DNA of 64,000 nucleotides from Caryophanon tenue. Lineage in GTDB: Bacteria > Bacillota > Bacilli > Bacillales_A > Planococcaceae. Every line of letters starts with the position of its first letter. Position 1 is the stretch's first letter. The DNA lies in NCBI RefSeq assembly GCF_001700315.1, contig NZ_MASJ01000039.1, forward strand, positions 1 through 64,000, written 5' to 3'. The notes beneath the pieces were generated by a model that was not told the DNA's origin, made no database searches, and was given only the letters and a program-made list of their open reading frames with translations. Shown in pieces: positions 63,881 to 64,000 of the stretch. The position numbers were made by a program, and so were the translations under genes.

Positions 63881-64000
63881 GTTTCGTTATAAACGCATGT
63901 TTTTCATAAAAAAACAACAAAAAAATCACGGTTTCCTCGTATTTTTATCATTACTGTGGGAATGAATAACCTGCTAAATCAAAAAAAGTTGTCGCATATT

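Overview
The window is chromosomal DNA of a low-GC Gram-positive bacterium. AGGAGG-type ribosome sites, sigma-A promoters, SLH-domain secreted proteins, LysM-NlpC/P60 wall hydrolases, lipoproteins and a CoA-disulfide reductase with a rhodanese tail point to Bacillota. The Lysinibacillus/Solibacillus/Caryophanon side of the Caryophanaceae is my best guess; no rRNA or marker gene is present to settle it. I see no tRNA, rRNA, CRISPR array or prophage. Most genes sit in one- to four-gene units separated by clear hairpin terminators.

Layout. 0-6.6 kb: the poly-Asp tail of a gene that starts outside the window, a gamma-glutamyltransferase family enzyme, two tandem SLH proteins, then a minus-strand run of tyrosine recombinase, a 58-aa membrane peptide and a VOC protein. 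6.9-14.3 kb: a TerD-vWA protein, an esterase, a 561-aa orphan, an MccF-like peptidase, a DUF218 protein, a small exported protein and a GNAT. 14.3-19.8 kb: a frameshifted subtilase, a divergent 1007-aa secreted adhesin-like protein and a LysM-P60 hydrolase. 20.0-25.1 kb: the ruins of an aromatic-compound degradation locus (fused gene fragments plus a frameshifted V4R/PucR-type regulator) around an intact DinB-like gene. 25.4-32.9 kb: PhzF, a diguanylate cyclase, a sulfur/persulfide module (two rhodaneses and a CoA-disulfide reductase, each unit with the same CsoR/CstR-like operator), a VOC protein, a membrane protein, a 29-aa peptide and a luciferase-like oxidoreductase. 33.0-33.9 kb: a truncated PEP-synthase-like fragment and other debris.

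33.9-40.4 kb holds the most coherent accessory system: four minus-strand genes joined by 4-nt start/stop overlaps. In transcription order they encode a degenerate receiver-domain regulator, a membrane HEAT-repeat protein, a processive GT2 polysaccharide synthase and a membrane-anchored TIM-barrel glycoside-hydrolase-like protein. It looks like an exopolysaccharide synthesis and regulation operon with an unfamiliar gene set. 40.8-47.1 kb: an AGCS amino-acid symporter, CopC-CopD, a methyltransferase and a broken 7TM-GGDEF gene. 47.3-53.2 kb: a lipoprotein, a 1078-aa orphan protein, a GNAT and a frameshifted small membrane protein. 53.2-55.0 kb: an IS200/IS605 element (tnpA-tnpB). 55.1-64 kb: a lipoprotein, a coiled-coil protein divergent from a PH-like protein, a protein made of three cysteine-motif repeats, a DUF4886/SGNH protein with a patatin-like lipase, a TspO/MBR protein and a second LysM-P60 hydrolase.

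Window-wide themes. (1) A dispersed hairpin built on ATATCCTTCAGC/GCTGAAGGATAT occurs five times at gene 3' ends and probably acts as a bidirectional terminator. (2) Several genes are split by indels in or next to homopolymer runs, meaning real decay, phase variation or sequencing error. (3) Three genes of cyclic-di-GMP or related regulatory type share the 10-mer ACAAAAGTAT upstream.
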